Positions 43,716 through 55,459 of a DNA stretch of 64,000 nt are shown here, piece by piece. The notes under the pieces are model-generated. The model made no database searches. It was given only the letters and a program-made list of their open reading frames with translations, and was not told where the DNA came from. The stretch is taken from positions 28,272,199 through 28,336,198 of the forward strand of contig CM046864.1 of NCBI GenBank assembly GCA_025617745.1. Direction: 5' to 3'. This DNA comes from Heliocidaris erythrogramma (Eukaryota; Echinodermata; Echinoidea; Camarodonta; Echinometridae). The position numbers were made by a program, and so were the translations under genes. The number at the start of each line of letters is the position of its first letter. The first letter of the stretch is position 1.

Positions 43716-44168
43716 TCAATAAATGGTTAATTTTTCTCTATTAATATTAAATAGTAACTTTAAATTACTGTATAGATTAAGAAGGTGTTTTTTAATGGCT
43801 TTAAAAGTCCGTAACTTAAGCGAATCAGGTAAGGAGTTCCATATGTCGGGGCCGTGATGCCTAATTGATTTTTGTGCTATAAGGGTTTTGGGATTGTTTA
43901 GGATATGAGTGTATATTTGCATCATGGCTAAAGAACTTTCGAAATAGTACTGGCAGCATATGTGTGGTGTATTTATACATGAATATTGCTGTTTGATATG
44001 TATGTATGTCATCAATTTTGAGCGTGTTTAACTCTTTAAAAATAGGAGTAGTGTGTGCTAAATAACTAGATTGGGAACAAATTCTAATGGCTTTCTTCTG
44101 TAATAATAACAATGAATTAATGTGTGTTTTACTACAATTACCCCAAACAATATTACAATAATTAATAT
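43716..44168 (-). pseudogene. LINE C-terminal domain remnant
   Basis: NYCNIVWGNCSKTHINSLLL then KKAIRICSQSSYLAHT and MYKYTTHMLP, with a second frame containing SIRHHGPDIWNSLPDSLK. These are the standard C-terminal motifs of CR1/Jockey-group proteins. The part is separated from the RT by a 660-base insertion and has at least one frameshift. Confidence 0.8.
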
Positions 44169-44169
44169 T

Positions 44170-44828
44170 GGAATGCCTTACCGAGTGACACTCGAAATTT
44201 ACTTACCATTCATTCCTTTAAAAATTCGATTAAGCGCATGCTTTTCTCTAAGATGTGATTAATACACCATATACATGTACAATTATTTCTTATATTACTA
44301 CAACGAAGCCTAGAGCTTCGTATCACCTGAAAGACTAGAATATTTTCATCTTACATATTTTATCCTATTACGTGTATAGATACCCATCGATGCCTTTACT
44401 ATATTACTGATTACATATATTATCTGGGATAATAAAGGCTCCCTCCTCTTTCTCCATCTTCTTACCTTCTATAACTTTATTTTCATATTTATCTGTCGTA
44501 AATAGTGTAAAATTTCAAATTAGTTCATTTAATGTTAAGATTGGTTATTGGGTTTTCTCTCTTTGTTTTTTTTTCTGTTTAGTTTTTTTTAGTTTTGAAT
44601 GTGAAGGTATGGCAACGTTTCCAGCCTTTTAAGCTTATATTGCTATACCTCTGTATGGTGCTCCATTATTCTATATCTGTGTTGTGACCATAGTTATTTT
44701 ACGATTCTGTCATTGTAATTTGTTTCTTTAAATATCTTCTCTTATGGATGTGATCGCTCCAAGGAGTTATTTCAATGTACTATGTAATATTATGAACCAT
44801 TCAGAAATAAATAAATAAATAAATAAAA
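44170..44828 (+). mobile_element. Retroelement 3' fragment inside LINE
   Basis: A plus-strand insertion between LINE codons ILPH and NYCN. It ends ATTATGAACCATTCAG followed by (AAAT)n at about 44,806-44,828, a typical tail of a CR1/Jockey-group element. It has no useful coding capacity. AATAT occurs at both junctions and may be part of a short target duplication. Confidence 0.65.
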
Positions 44829-45489
44829 TATGAGGAAGAATGAGAGCATTATAAAGCATAACGAGAGATTTTGTTGATATCAAATATCTTAGCTTATATA
44901 ATATACCAATATTCCTAGAAACAACGCTTGATATATTATGAATATGGTCAGACCAAGTAAGATGCGAGTCTATAGTAACTCCAAGGAATTTCGTTGATTT
45001 CTTTTCAGTAATTATTCCATAGTTATTTAATTTTTGAATTAATATTTGATGGTCGATCGTTTCGAATGCCTTCGAAAGATCCATAAAAATTCCAACCGAA
45101 TGTTGTTCTTTTTATAATGATTTTACTATTTCATCATAAAGTTGTATAATAGCATAGTCTGTAGAAAGAGACTTTCGAAATCCATACTGATTTGGAATGA
45201 GTAAATCATTGAACATCAACAAATCATAAAGTCGGTGATGAATAATCTTTTCTAAAATTTTTGAGAACGCTGGTAGGAGGGATATAGGTCGATAATTATT
45301 AACTAATGAAGGGTCATCTTTTTTATATATTGGTATAATTTTTGCAAATTTCAAGGAATTCGGACAAACGCCAGATGATATGGATAAATTAAATATATGT
45401 GTTAATGGGAGAACTACAAAATGAATAATCTTTTTCAGTAAATTCACACTTATTCCATATCCGGTAGATGAGTTACATTTAAGAGACAA
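44767..45489 (-). pseudogene. LINE reverse transcriptase, YADD deleted
   Basis: The early RT blocks are clear: AKIIPIYKKDDPSLVNNYRP, SLLPAFSKILEKIIHHRLYD, NQYGFRKSLST and then DLSKAFETIDH. After KLNNYGI the sequence jumps directly to STKFLGVTIDSHLTW, so the segment with the YADD catalytic box and the preceding RG-x-x-QG block is deleted. The frame is also broken near 45,090-45,110. This copy cannot be active. Confidence 0.85.
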
Positions 45490-45958
45490 TTTTTATAATT
45501 TCAAAAGAATTAGTTGGCCGTAAAAATAAAGACTCGTCAAAAGGTTCATAAAGAAACTGACTATAATCACCATGATCAACATGAATCTCAGATGCCAAAA
45601 TTAGACCTACATTAGTAAAATAAGAATTAAACATATTAACAATTTTTTTTAGGATCTTTAATTTCTTGGCCCTGATCATTAAGGGATTTTAGATAATTCG
45701 TTGTTTTAGTACCAATAAGATCTTTAACAACCCGCCATACTGAGTTAGTACTATCTTTATTTAAATATAGCTGTTGTGAATAATACATTTTACGGGAAAG
45801 TCGAATTAATGTTGTTAGTTTGTTTCTATAACGTTTATATTTTTCCCGATTTATATCACAAGGGTCACGTAATGATTTCTTATATAAACAATTTCGTGTG
45901 CGTATAGAACATAAAATACCCTTTGTGATCCACTGTCTTTTCTTTTTCTTTTGAGATT

Positions 45959-47079
45959 TTACTTGAACAAGGGGGGTGTTCTTATTATAATAATTAAGAA
46001 GTTTACTTTAAAAAATTCACACGCATTGTTAACATTATTTTCTTCATATACCTCTGTCCATGCTTCTTGAGCAAGATCAAATTTTAATAAATCGATTTTA
46101 TGACTTGTTTCTTTTCTATATGATTTATTTTTAATATGTGTTTGACGAACATAGTTATGTTTAGTAATAACAAAAATAGGAAGGTGATCTGATATATCAT
46201 AATATAAAATACCATTAAAAAATTGGTGATCGAGATTGTTAGAAAATATATTATCTATGAGTGTTGATGTGGTTGTAGAAATTCTTGTGGGTTTACTAAT
46301 GTGGGGATGCAATGTATAAGAAGACAGGATGTTTAATAATTTTGAACCATTGTTATTATAAATAGGGGACAATGAATCAATGTTGTAATCTCCCATCAAA
46401 TATATACATTTATTTTCTTGAGAAATCTTTTGAAGGGATTCATGTAGTTTATCTAATAATACATCGATTGAATTATGTGGAGGTTTATAGACAGTACCGA
46501 TAATTATATTTTTGTCATTATCATTAAGTATTTCAACAAAACTATCCTCTGTTCCTTCAATATGTAGATCGGGCCTTTGCTGGAATTTAATTTACTATCT
46601 AAATAAATGGCTACCCCACCACCCTTACCACCCGTGCGATCCGCACGGATCATGCAATAATTATCAAGATTAAATATTGGAGGGGAGTTTGAATGTAGCC
46701 AAGTTTCCGTGACACCTATTGCAGAAAAATGAAAATCGGGTAATGTTAAAAGAAGTGTACTAAGTTCATCATAATTTTTATTTAAGCTTCTTGCATTAAA
46801 ATGAAGTAAACTAAAGTAACAATCACTAATATCGATAGAAGGATTACCAGCATTAGGGTTATTTATATGATTACGATTCATATATAAATTATTGCTACTA
46901 TTATTATCAATATCACTAAGTCTATTGTAAGTCCTTTCTCTCTTAAGCTGTACAATTTTGTTAGTAAATTCATCAATGGTATAATAATTACTAAAGTGTT
47001 TAGTAAATTTCTGGTCATTAGACTGATTAAAATTGTTCATTAAAATTAGAATGATTACGTAATTGATTAGGAGAGGCAC
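45959..47079 (-). pseudogene. LINE endonuclease part, broken
   Basis: The first piece (46,504-47,079) has LLHFNARSLNKNYDEL and IGVTETWLHS, and the second (45,959-46,399) has MGDYNID and YDISDHLPIF. These are the metal-binding and catalytic blocks of an apurinic-type LINE endonuclease, separated by a frameshift near 46,400-46,570. An upstream Asn-rich region lies before the domain. Broken, so no active enzyme. Confidence 0.8.
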
Positions 47080-47810
47080 GTACTATGTGGATGTTAGTGT
47101 TGGTGCATGTGGTGGATTGTGTCTGTGTGTAAATTAACAAGTGTGTGAATGTGACTAGGGGTGAAGAGATAATAGAGAATGTGGAAAATATAGAACACAT
47201 AATTAGAGTTTCAAATAAAATTGGCTAGCTAGCTCAAATTACAAAAAAATCCATAATTTGCACGGGAATTGGCGATTAAATTATATAATATAAACAGAGA
47301 ATACCCGAACGGATTGCGATTATATAATAACTCATAAATGACGATTTTTTTTTTAAATTAATACCATAAATTGTCAGTTGTGCTACTCTTATTAATTAAC
47401 ATTTGCACCTTCATTTTTTTGTTCAAAACAATAAATAATCATGACAGAGAATGGCACCGAAATTGTAACTATTGAGTAGTAAGTTTGTATATTCTTCAAA
47501 AAGTTAAATAAAATAAAATAATATTTGTTCACAACACAATAATTATACAACAAGAAAGTATCGTGAAAAATTGTTGAGAGAAGCTTAGATTGGCTTAAAA
47601 TGACTGTTGATACTAGACACTGTATACAAACAATATATATCATCCCTTAGAAAAGATTACCAGTATCTGCACCGGTCAATTATTATAAGAAGAAGAAAAA
47701 AAAAATAACATTGCAACAACCAACTATCAGTGATCAAAGATCAGAGGCCCGCCCTACTAAGACATACAATCGATGTGAAGCCTGAAATCGATTATTATCT
47801 CTCGAAATAC

Positions 47811-49710
47811 ATGGATTTGATAACTATAAAGGTCAATGATAATACCTGTTCTACTTCACAGGTCAACAAATTCAGGTGACGTGTGTTACCTCGCACAGAA
47901 GCAGGGTTTTTTAAACTCACATCTCATCTTTAAATCCCTCTGTATATTTAAAAGCTTCAATGTTGAAAGTTGCACAAGATTTTTGTTATGTAATATTTTG
48001 TATCATGATGTATGGTCACGTGTGTGACATGCCATAGATAGTGTGTACAGATTTGGTGATCTATTGAAAATCATAATATTTATTTTTTTTTAAATTCATT
48101 TTGCAATAGTTCTATACAAATTATCATCAAGACGGTAGAAAGTGATTCTCAGATCTTTTCTTTATGGAAAAATACACAGGGAACACACCACTTTTTCTTT
48201 TTCATTTTTCATACATTTATTGATATATTTATTGATATACTGTGGAGGTGTTTTGGTTTAGCGGATAAGTAACCATACTGCAGATCACAAGGTAGGGTGT
48301 TTAAGTAATTGCCATGGCACTAACGCCCTTCAGCAAGACATTTATCTGCATTTACCATGCTCGATCCAGGTGTAATAAGTGGGTACCTGTAGGATTTAAT
48401 TCTTGAATGCACTGAGCGCTACAGTTGTCTTCCTAAAACCAAGGTTATAATACTTGCAGGGCCCTCATGGAGAAAAGTAATTAGTACTGACGAAGCTACC
48501 CTCAGTAAACAAAACATAGTACTATTATTAATAATTTTCATTATTATTGTTATTGTAATTACTATTATTATATATTATTATTATTATTATTAATGCTCAG
48601 ACCAAAGAATCAAAGTAGGAAAAAATCAAAGTTTTCATGATGATATACATGTATATTCATCTTCAGCTTGTTTTATAAACTATTTTCAGAAGCGCATTTC
48701 CATCGGCCAATTACATTACATGTATTATATGATAGCTAATAACAATTTGATCATAAATGCATAGGGTTACACAATCAATTCAGAGGATTAAGCAAGAGGA
48801 ATACAAAAAGTGAAAACAAAATTATTAGGTCAAGAACCTTAATAATAATAGATGAAAAAGACTCTACACATCACTTGCCCAGTACATATGCACTTGACCA
48901 TTTGCACTCAGGTCACGCGTGTGACATAGTTAGGTGGGCAATATTTAAAGCACGAGAATCATATCTGGAATAATATTTGGTGAGATTGAGGAAAATATAC
49001 ATTATCCAAATTGTATTTTTCAAATAGCATAAACTTTTCATGTTTTGAGGTTACGTATGTGACATCAGAATTTCTTAATTATGCATGTTAATTATTACAT
49101 AATGCATAGACAATTTTTCTCCTTCAACTTAATTACTTGCAAAAAGACCTGGCAAGGGTATGATTTCACTATAAAGTGGCAACACCTATCAAAGGTCATA
49201 CGGAGAGATGACTATTATACAGTGAAAAAAAAGGGGTTTTTTACTTTAATTTATGCCAATGTAATTGTATGCAAATTAGCATAATTTGATCTTCAATTAA
49301 AAACAAAAAATGTGCTCCATGTAACTTTAGATATTACTCTTCAAGAATATACTATTCGAACACAGCAAGAATGAACTTCATTTTTGTCAAAAAAAAGTTT
49401 TACTTTTCAAAGAATGGCCCATAACAATTTCTACACTATATCACAGAGATCCTAGACGTTTTAGCTTGTTGTCAAACAAGAGTAGTTTTAAGGCCATTTA
49501 GTCAACCCAGTGTAGATAAAAATTCCTACTGTCTATATCACAGGCATCCTAGTCGATTTTGTTTGTCAACCCAGAGTAGTTTTGTGGCTATTCAGTCAAC
49601 CCAGGGTAGATAACAATTCCAACTTTGTATATCACACGTGTCGGATGTTTTAATTTGTTGTGAACCCAGACTCGTATTCGTGGGTGCCTGTGATAAATAC
49701 ATTAGGATTT
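47811..49710. repeat. Segmental duplication A, right part
   Basis: Resumes the duplication (CATGGATTTGATAACTA) and corresponds to 50,905-52,790. It includes recurring GTCACGYGTGTGAC motifs, a SINE at 48,240-48,540 that copy B lacks, and the ~95-bp tandem repeat again from 49,440 to the gap. Confidence 0.9.
48240..48540 (+). repeat. tRNA-derived SINE in copy A
   Basis: GTTTAGCGGATAAGTAAC (A-box-like), AGATCACAAGGTAGGGTG, then CCCTTCAGCAAGACATTTAT and GTGGGTACCTGTAGGATTTA and a CTACCCTCAGTAAAC tail followed by (ATT)n. This is a common SINE layout in marine invertebrates. The matching position in duplication copy B (about 51,685-51,790) lacks it. Confidence 0.7.
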
Positions 49711-50210
49711 NNNNNNNNNNNNNNNNNNNNNNNNNNNNNNNNNNNNNNNNNNNNNNNNNNNNNNNNNNNNNNNNNNNNNNNNNNNNNNNNNNNNNNNNNN
49801 NNNNNNNNNNNNNNNNNNNNNNNNNNNNNNNNNNNNNNNNNNNNNNNNNNNNNNNNNNNNNNNNNNNNNNNNNNNNNNNNNNNNNNNNNNNNNNNNNNNN
49901 NNNNNNNNNNNNNNNNNNNNNNNNNNNNNNNNNNNNNNNNNNNNNNNNNNNNNNNNNNNNNNNNNNNNNNNNNNNNNNNNNNNNNNNNNNNNNNNNNNNN
50001 NNNNNNNNNNNNNNNNNNNNNNNNNNNNNNNNNNNNNNNNNNNNNNNNNNNNNNNNNNNNNNNNNNNNNNNNNNNNNNNNNNNNNNNNNNNNNNNNNNNN
50101 NNNNNNNNNNNNNNNNNNNNNNNNNNNNNNNNNNNNNNNNNNNNNNNNNNNNNNNNNNNNNNNNNNNNNNNNNNNNNNNNNNNNNNNNNNNNNNNNNNNN
50201 NNNNNNNNNN
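49711..50210. other. Assembly gap (500 N)
   Basis: Exactly 500 undetermined bases, a conventional placeholder length. Both sides are copies of the same duplicated repeat, so the true distance and content are unknown. Confidence 0.99.
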
Positions 50211-50666
50211 TAATGTACCTATACTGAAAGGAGGGGCCGAAACATCTGAGCATATATATATATACATTACATATATATATATATATATATATATATGCAG
50301 CAATGGAAATACCCACATGAGAGTCTACCCGGGGTAGGGCCCCCTCGGGTACACCAACCCCAGGTTGATTCGGGAACTTAAACATTTTACGTATGTTTCT
50401 GGCCATTTAGTCAACCCAGGGTAGATAATACTTCAAATTATTTATATCACAGGTGTCCCAGGCGTTTTAATTTACTGTCAACCCAGAGTAGTATTTGTGG
50501 CCATTTAGTCCACCCAGGGTAGATAAGAATCCCAGCTGCCTATATCACAATCATCCTCGACACTTTAGTTTATTGTTAACCCAGAGTTGTCTTTGTGTCC
50601 ATTAAGTCAACCCGGGCCATTCTTAGTCATGTGTGTGACCAAAAAACAGTAAATTGCGCTATTGTG

Positions 50667-50823
50667 CAGTGGCGGATCTAGCCTGATTAGACACAATACA
50701 TTCTATAGGCCCGCTTTGTTTGTGCACAATGGCGGGCCCGTAGAATGTATTGTGTCTTACCAGGCTAGATCACAGAACTCCTAAAGACGTCTTTAGGAGT
50801 TCTGTGGGCTAGATCAGCCACTG
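50667..50823. mobile_element. hAT-like MITE with empty-site partner
   Basis: A 157-base element starting CAGTGGCGGATCTAGCC and ending GGGCTAGATCAGCCACTG. It is flanked by exact 8-bp CTATTGTG (50,659-50,666 and 50,824-50,831). The paralogous locus at 43,249-43,256 reads through the unfilled site. Internal inverted repeats (ACACAATACATTCTA and its complement; AGAACTCCTAAAGACG palindrome) make it strongly foldable. Confidence 0.93.
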
Positions 50824-51217
50824 CTATTGTGAACCTTATAATTTCAATAACCATCCAAGTGTGTTGGTTTTTCATGTATATACAGCAAATACAGATATAG
50901 GTACATGGATTTGATAACTAAAAAAGGTCAATGATAATACCTGTTCTACGTCAGAGGTCAACAAATTCAGGTGACGTGTGTTACCTCGCACGGAAGCAGT
51001 TGTTTTAAACTCACATTTCATCTTTAAATCCCTCTGAATTTTCAAAGCTTCAATGTTCATATTTATGGTAGGTATATATATCATGGTGCTATCTCTTAGA
51101 AAATAGCATTAATTCTGTTGAAAGTTGCATAAGATTTTTGTCATGTAATATTTTGTATCATGATGTATGGTCACGTGTGTGACATTTTGGGGTCACGTGT
51201 GTGACATGTCATAGATT

Positions 51218-51482
51218 AGTAAACGAAGAAGCTTGATGGGAGGAATTTTAATTTGTAAACAAATTTTTAGGCATTTTACTCCCAGTGTTAAAGATCGTAT
51301 GCTCGATCTGTAATGAAAAATACAAGTCAGAAAAAATGGAACCAGCGGGATTCGAACCTGCAAGCAGTAGATGACAGGTTCGAATCCCGCTGGTTCCATT
51401 TTTTCTGACTTGTGTTTTTCATTACAGATCGAGCATACGATCTTTAACACTGGGAGTAAAATGCCTAAAATATTGTTTACAA
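51218..51482. mobile_element. Palindromic tRNA-SINE dimer
   Basis: A 265-base insertion flanked by the 12-bp duplication ATGTCATAGATT (51,206-51,217 and 51,483-51,494). Arms 51,254-51,360 and 51,375-51,481 are almost perfect inverted copies around a 14-base centre. Each inner end is the 3' half of a tRNA-like sequence with a perfect B box (CAGGTTCGAATCCCGCTGGT). The locus in duplication copy A (48,029-48,040) is unfilled. The long duplication fits LINE-mediated retrotransposition. Confidence 0.88.
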
Positions 51483-52578
51483 ATGTCATAGATTGTGTGT
51501 ACAGATTTGGTGAACTATTGAAAATCATAATATTTAGTTGTTTTTTTTAAATTCATTTTGCAATAGTTCTATACAAATTATCATCAAGACGGTAGAAAGT
51601 GATTCTCAGATCTCTTCTTTATGGAAAAATACCCAGAGAAAACACCATTTTTTCTTTTTCATTTTTATACATTTATTGATATCATTTATTGATATACTTA
51701 TTACATTACATGTATTATATATGATAGCTAATAACAATTTGATCATAAAGTTATAGGGTTACACAATCAATTCAGAGGATTAATCGGCCAATTACATTAC
51801 ATGTATTATATGATAGCTAATAACAATTTGATCATAAATGTATAGGGTTACACAATCAATTCAGAGGATTAAGCAAGAGGAATACAAAAAGTGAAAACAA
51901 AATTATTAGGTCAAGAACCTTAATACTAATAGATGAAAAGGACTCTACACATCACTTGCCCAGTACACATGCACTTGACCATTTGCACTCAGGTCACGCG
52001 TGTGACAAAGTTAGGTGGGCAATATTTAAAGAACGAGAACCATGTTTGGAATAATATTTGGTTAGATTGAGGGCACATACAAGTTAGCTTATGACAGGAA
52101 AAATATACATTATCCAAAATGTATTTTGAAAAAAATAAACTTTTCATGTTTTTGGGTCACGTGTGTGTCATCAGAATTTCTTATAAATTATGCATGTTAT
52201 TATTACATAATGCACAGACAAATGTTCTTTCTCCTTTAACTTAATTACTTGCAAAAAGACCTGGGGAGGCTATGATTTCACTATAAAGTGGCAACACCTA
52301 TCAAAGCTCATACGGAGAGATGACTATTATACAGTGAAAAAAAGATGTTTTTTAGTTTAATTTATGCCAGTGTAATTGTATGCAAATTAGCATAATTTGG
52401 TCTTCAATTTAAAAAAATAAATAAATGTGCTCCATGTAACTTTAGATATTACTCTTCAGGAATATACTTTCCAAACACAGCAAGAATGAAGTTCATTTTT
52501 GACCAAAAAAGTTTCACTTTTCAAAGAATGGCTTATAACAATTTCTAGAGATCCTAGATGCTTTAGTTTGTTGTCAAG

Positions 52579-52691
52579 TATGGGCGTTAATCGTGACGTA
52601 ACTCTATTCATCATGGGGGGGGGGGGACGACACAATAGCCGTCCCCCCCCCCCCCCCATGATGAATAGAGTTACGTAACGATTAACGCCCA
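52579..52691. mobile_element. Fold-back with G/C-run hairpin
   Basis: TGGGCGTTAATCGTGACGTA ... CGTAACGATTAACGCCCA arms of about 45 bp surround a G-run, a 15-base loop and a C-run. TGTTGTCAAG occurs on both sides (about 52,569 and 52,692), a probable 10-bp target duplication. The corresponding site in copy A near 49,470 is unfilled. Confidence 0.8.
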
Positions 52692-52899
52692 TGTTGTCAA
52701 GAGTAGTTGTCAAGAGTAGTTTCATGGCCATTTAGTCAACCCAGGGTAGATAACAATTCCTACTCTCTATATCACAGGCATCCTAGTCGATTGTGCTATC
52801 AGGCAGCTTATCTTCATGATAGTTGTGGGTCCTATCTAACACATCATTTTAAGCTGAATTACTTTGATACGTTAGAGCAATACTGCATTTCCCACACAT

Positions 52900-53885
52900 T
52901 TTAGCAAGAAATGCTGTTTTCCTGGCAACGGCCATTTTTCTTTACATCACAGTGACCTATAACGATTCTGATTTTCCTTGATATCAATCCGGCAGCTTGA
53001 AATACATATATAGGGAGCTTATCATGTTTTTCAAGTTGTTAAATTACAAATAATACCGGTATGGTATCGTCTAAATTACGTTTTTCTTTTACCACCATTG
53101 TAACGGCTCTCGCAGTCAAGCACACCACCAACTTTATGTTAAGCAGGAAAATTATGCAAACACATGTTGCCTATTTCATATTGATTACTTATATATTTTT
53201 CCCACTAAAATATCAAGTTTTCCATGTTTCTATAGCAACGACTATTTTTCGTATATTTCGTTTATTTTTAACATGAGAGTGACTTCAAATGACTCAAATT
53301 TTGGTTGCAGTCAGTCGGGCATTGTGAAACACATGCATTAGGATGTTTGTCAGTGGTTTAAAATATGGTCAATCACAAATACATATTTCTTAAATTCCAG
53401 TATTTATTTATGTGTTACCATAATAATGGCGCTAGCGGTCCCATCCACCACTAACCTTTTGTCAAACAGGTAGATTTTAATAGCAGAGGGTCTTTCTTGA
53501 AAAAAAAAAATCGATTTATTTCTTTTGTAATTTTCCCTTTTTTCTTACTCTTTCAATAGAAAGGATTTTGTTAAAAACATGATTAAGACCTTGGCCAACA
53601 GCAGGAATTGCATAAATTAAGATGCTTACCACGTGTTTTTAGCTTGATAAATTATAAATATATTCAATTTCTTGAAATTAATGTTTGATTTGTTAACATG
53701 GAAACGACCCTAGCGACCATACCCACAACTAACTCTATGGTAAACAAGCACATTACCATACCTGAGGTTCCAAGCTATTGGTGGGGGATCCAAAACAATC
53801 ATCATTTGAAATTGCGTGTAAAGAGGGAGCCCATTTTGCTTTTGGGCCCCTGGACTATTAGGAAACTAATTCAAAGTTGACAATT
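52900..53885. repeat. Very diverged ~300-bp tandem units
   Basis: Blocks of the type GTTACCATGGCAACGRCC followed by CCACCACTAACTTTATG and GTAAACAAGCACATTAC recur near 53,090, 53,412 and 53,695, with partial GCAACGGCCATTTTTC and GCAACGACTATTTTTC near 52,925 and 53,235. No coding gene is recognised. Confidence 0.55.
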
Positions 53886-54104
53886 TTCTTGACATATTCG
53901 ATTTACATATCCAAACAAAATTCTAAAGCTTATGTGAGAAGCCCTGGGGTATTTTGGCGAAGGATCTTGACTGTCTTAACGACAGGTTCATGGTTGGATC
54001 CTTGCTCGTTGATTCCATCATAGGACTCGGTGTTTTCTTCCCATCTGTCTCTCTCGAGCCAGGTATGTAAAACAAGTGTCCGTCAATGATAGGATATTGT
54101 TAAT

Positions 54105-54240
54105 AAAGGGGCCTCGAGAAGAGCATTATTACTACCGATGCGGCTACTCTGGGTAAATCAGACCATAATACAAAAATTATTATTACATGTATTATTATTA
54201 TTATTACTATTATCATTATTATTATTGTTAGAATTACAAT
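54105..54240 (+). repeat. SINE 3' tail
   Basis: GAGAAGAGCATTATTACTAC then CTACTCTGGGTAAATCAGAC and an (ATT)n tract resemble the tail of the 48.2 kb SINE. The head is not recognisable. Confidence 0.45.
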
Positions 54241-54309
54241 ATTATTCCATAAATTAGGGCGAATCCTGTCAATGCGGTTTATTCCATCACAATAGAAATT
54301 CGACGTTAA

Positions 54310-55455
54310 AGTAGTCACCCGAAGTGTCTAAAGTGTTTTGAATTGCTGCAAAATTCATATCACTGCGAAGGGGAAGCTTTACTGACTATGTGTAACAACT
54401 TCCCTGGTCAAGATATGTTTGGGGCCTGCAGTAATCATCTTTCAAAAATGGTATTTGTGATATCCAGATTTTCTGCCTTCAGCAGTCCTCCGTGGAGTGT
54501 CGCAATGCGTGACGTCACCAGCTTAGCAAAATAATGGAGCTGCTGGCTATGCGCGTCGCATTCATTGAAAACACACGCAGGTGACGCAATTTACTCATTG
54601 ATTAGACATAGAAATTGGTGAAGAAAGTGATTCAGTTTATAGCAACAGTAATGATGATGATGATGGGGAAGTAGGAGAGATCGAAGGAGAAGAAGGAGAA
54701 GGAGAAGAACTGGGCGATTGTAGAAATCTTCCACAAGCCTAGCAGCACGAATCCAAAAATTACTCTAAAGCGCCTTAAAACAAAGTTACATGTGGATTTG
54801 GTACTGAAAGCCAAAATCCGAAATAGAAAATGTGATGACATTAAACATCACTGGGGCTGTCTGACAGTCTGAGTGAGTAAAATACGAAAGCGAAGAAATC
54901 AGTCACAAGACAGAGTGCTAGTAGGCAACGAAACGTGCAACACCAACCAGCTCCGGATCCCCGACCATGGAGGCCCTGACCTCAACGGCACAAGCCGCGA
55001 TAGCCGATACTAAGCTGAAGTTGTCAAACTCGCGAAATTGGTTTATAGCCTATTATTGCTTCATAAAAGTAATAATCACGCAGATATATTCTATAACGTT
55101 TCAAGATGACACAATCCTTCAATAGTGATATGTCGAATGATATATAATAATTAACGTGAAAGAGCGACAATAAAAAGCAGAGGAAAACAAACCTGTGGTA
55201 AACAAACGGGAGTAAATTGTCTGCGCGCGCGCCTGGCTGTATATCTGCCAAGCTGTGACGTCACAATTCAGACCTCGCTACGACCCATTGTTTGGCTTGG
55301 TTTGGGGGTCTGAGAAGAGTCTTTAAAAATTACATTTTAAGTCTTTCCACGATATTTATAAGACTTTTCAGCACATCATTTGTGTTTTTCAAGGTGTAAT
55401 CTTTCTATAATGTCACTAATTCTCAGTTGTCGTGAATTTTCTTCGGGTAACTACT
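54310..55455 (+). mobile_element. TTAA-flanked element, copy 2, with exon
   Basis: Inverted copy of 3,785-5,197. It starts AGTAGTCACC after TTAA (54,306-54,309) and ends GTAACTACT at a TTAA (55,455-55,458). It has two full CRE palindromes TGACGTCA (54,510-54,517 and 55,256-55,263) near opposite ends. The exon begins at ATG 54,534 (MELLAMRVAFIENTR, then a stop), and the acidic stretch follows at about 54,612-54,720 after a deletion of about 45 bases relative to copy 1. It lacks the nested MITE of copy 1. Confidence 0.8.
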
Positions 55456-55459
55456 TAAT

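Larger units (their letters stand above)
43305..47810 (-). mobile_element. CR1/Jockey-like LINE insertion
   Basis: A 4.5-kb insertion on the minus strand. The duplicated locus at 50,904 reads straight through the site (GTAC|ATGG), so this is an insertion into copy A. The 3' end is a short A tail (poly-T at 43,305-43,311). Coding pieces, from 5' to 3', are the endonuclease at 46,504-47,079 and 45,959-46,399, the reverse transcriptase at 45,112-45,489 and 44,767-45,084, and the C-terminus at 43,716-44,112. Confidence 0.88.
50211..52800. repeat. Segmental duplication B
   Basis: Colinear with 42,821-43,304 plus 47,811-49,690, but without the 4.5-kb LINE and the SINE. Copy B instead contains a hAT-like MITE (50,667-50,823), a palindromic SINE dimer (51,218-51,482) and a fold-back (52,579-52,691). 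It has an extra ~90-bp tandem duplication at about 51,698-51,871. Confidence 0.9.

Noticed and set aside
49638-50406. Long open frames across the N gap
   Set aside because: They are produced by undetermined bases, not by sequence.
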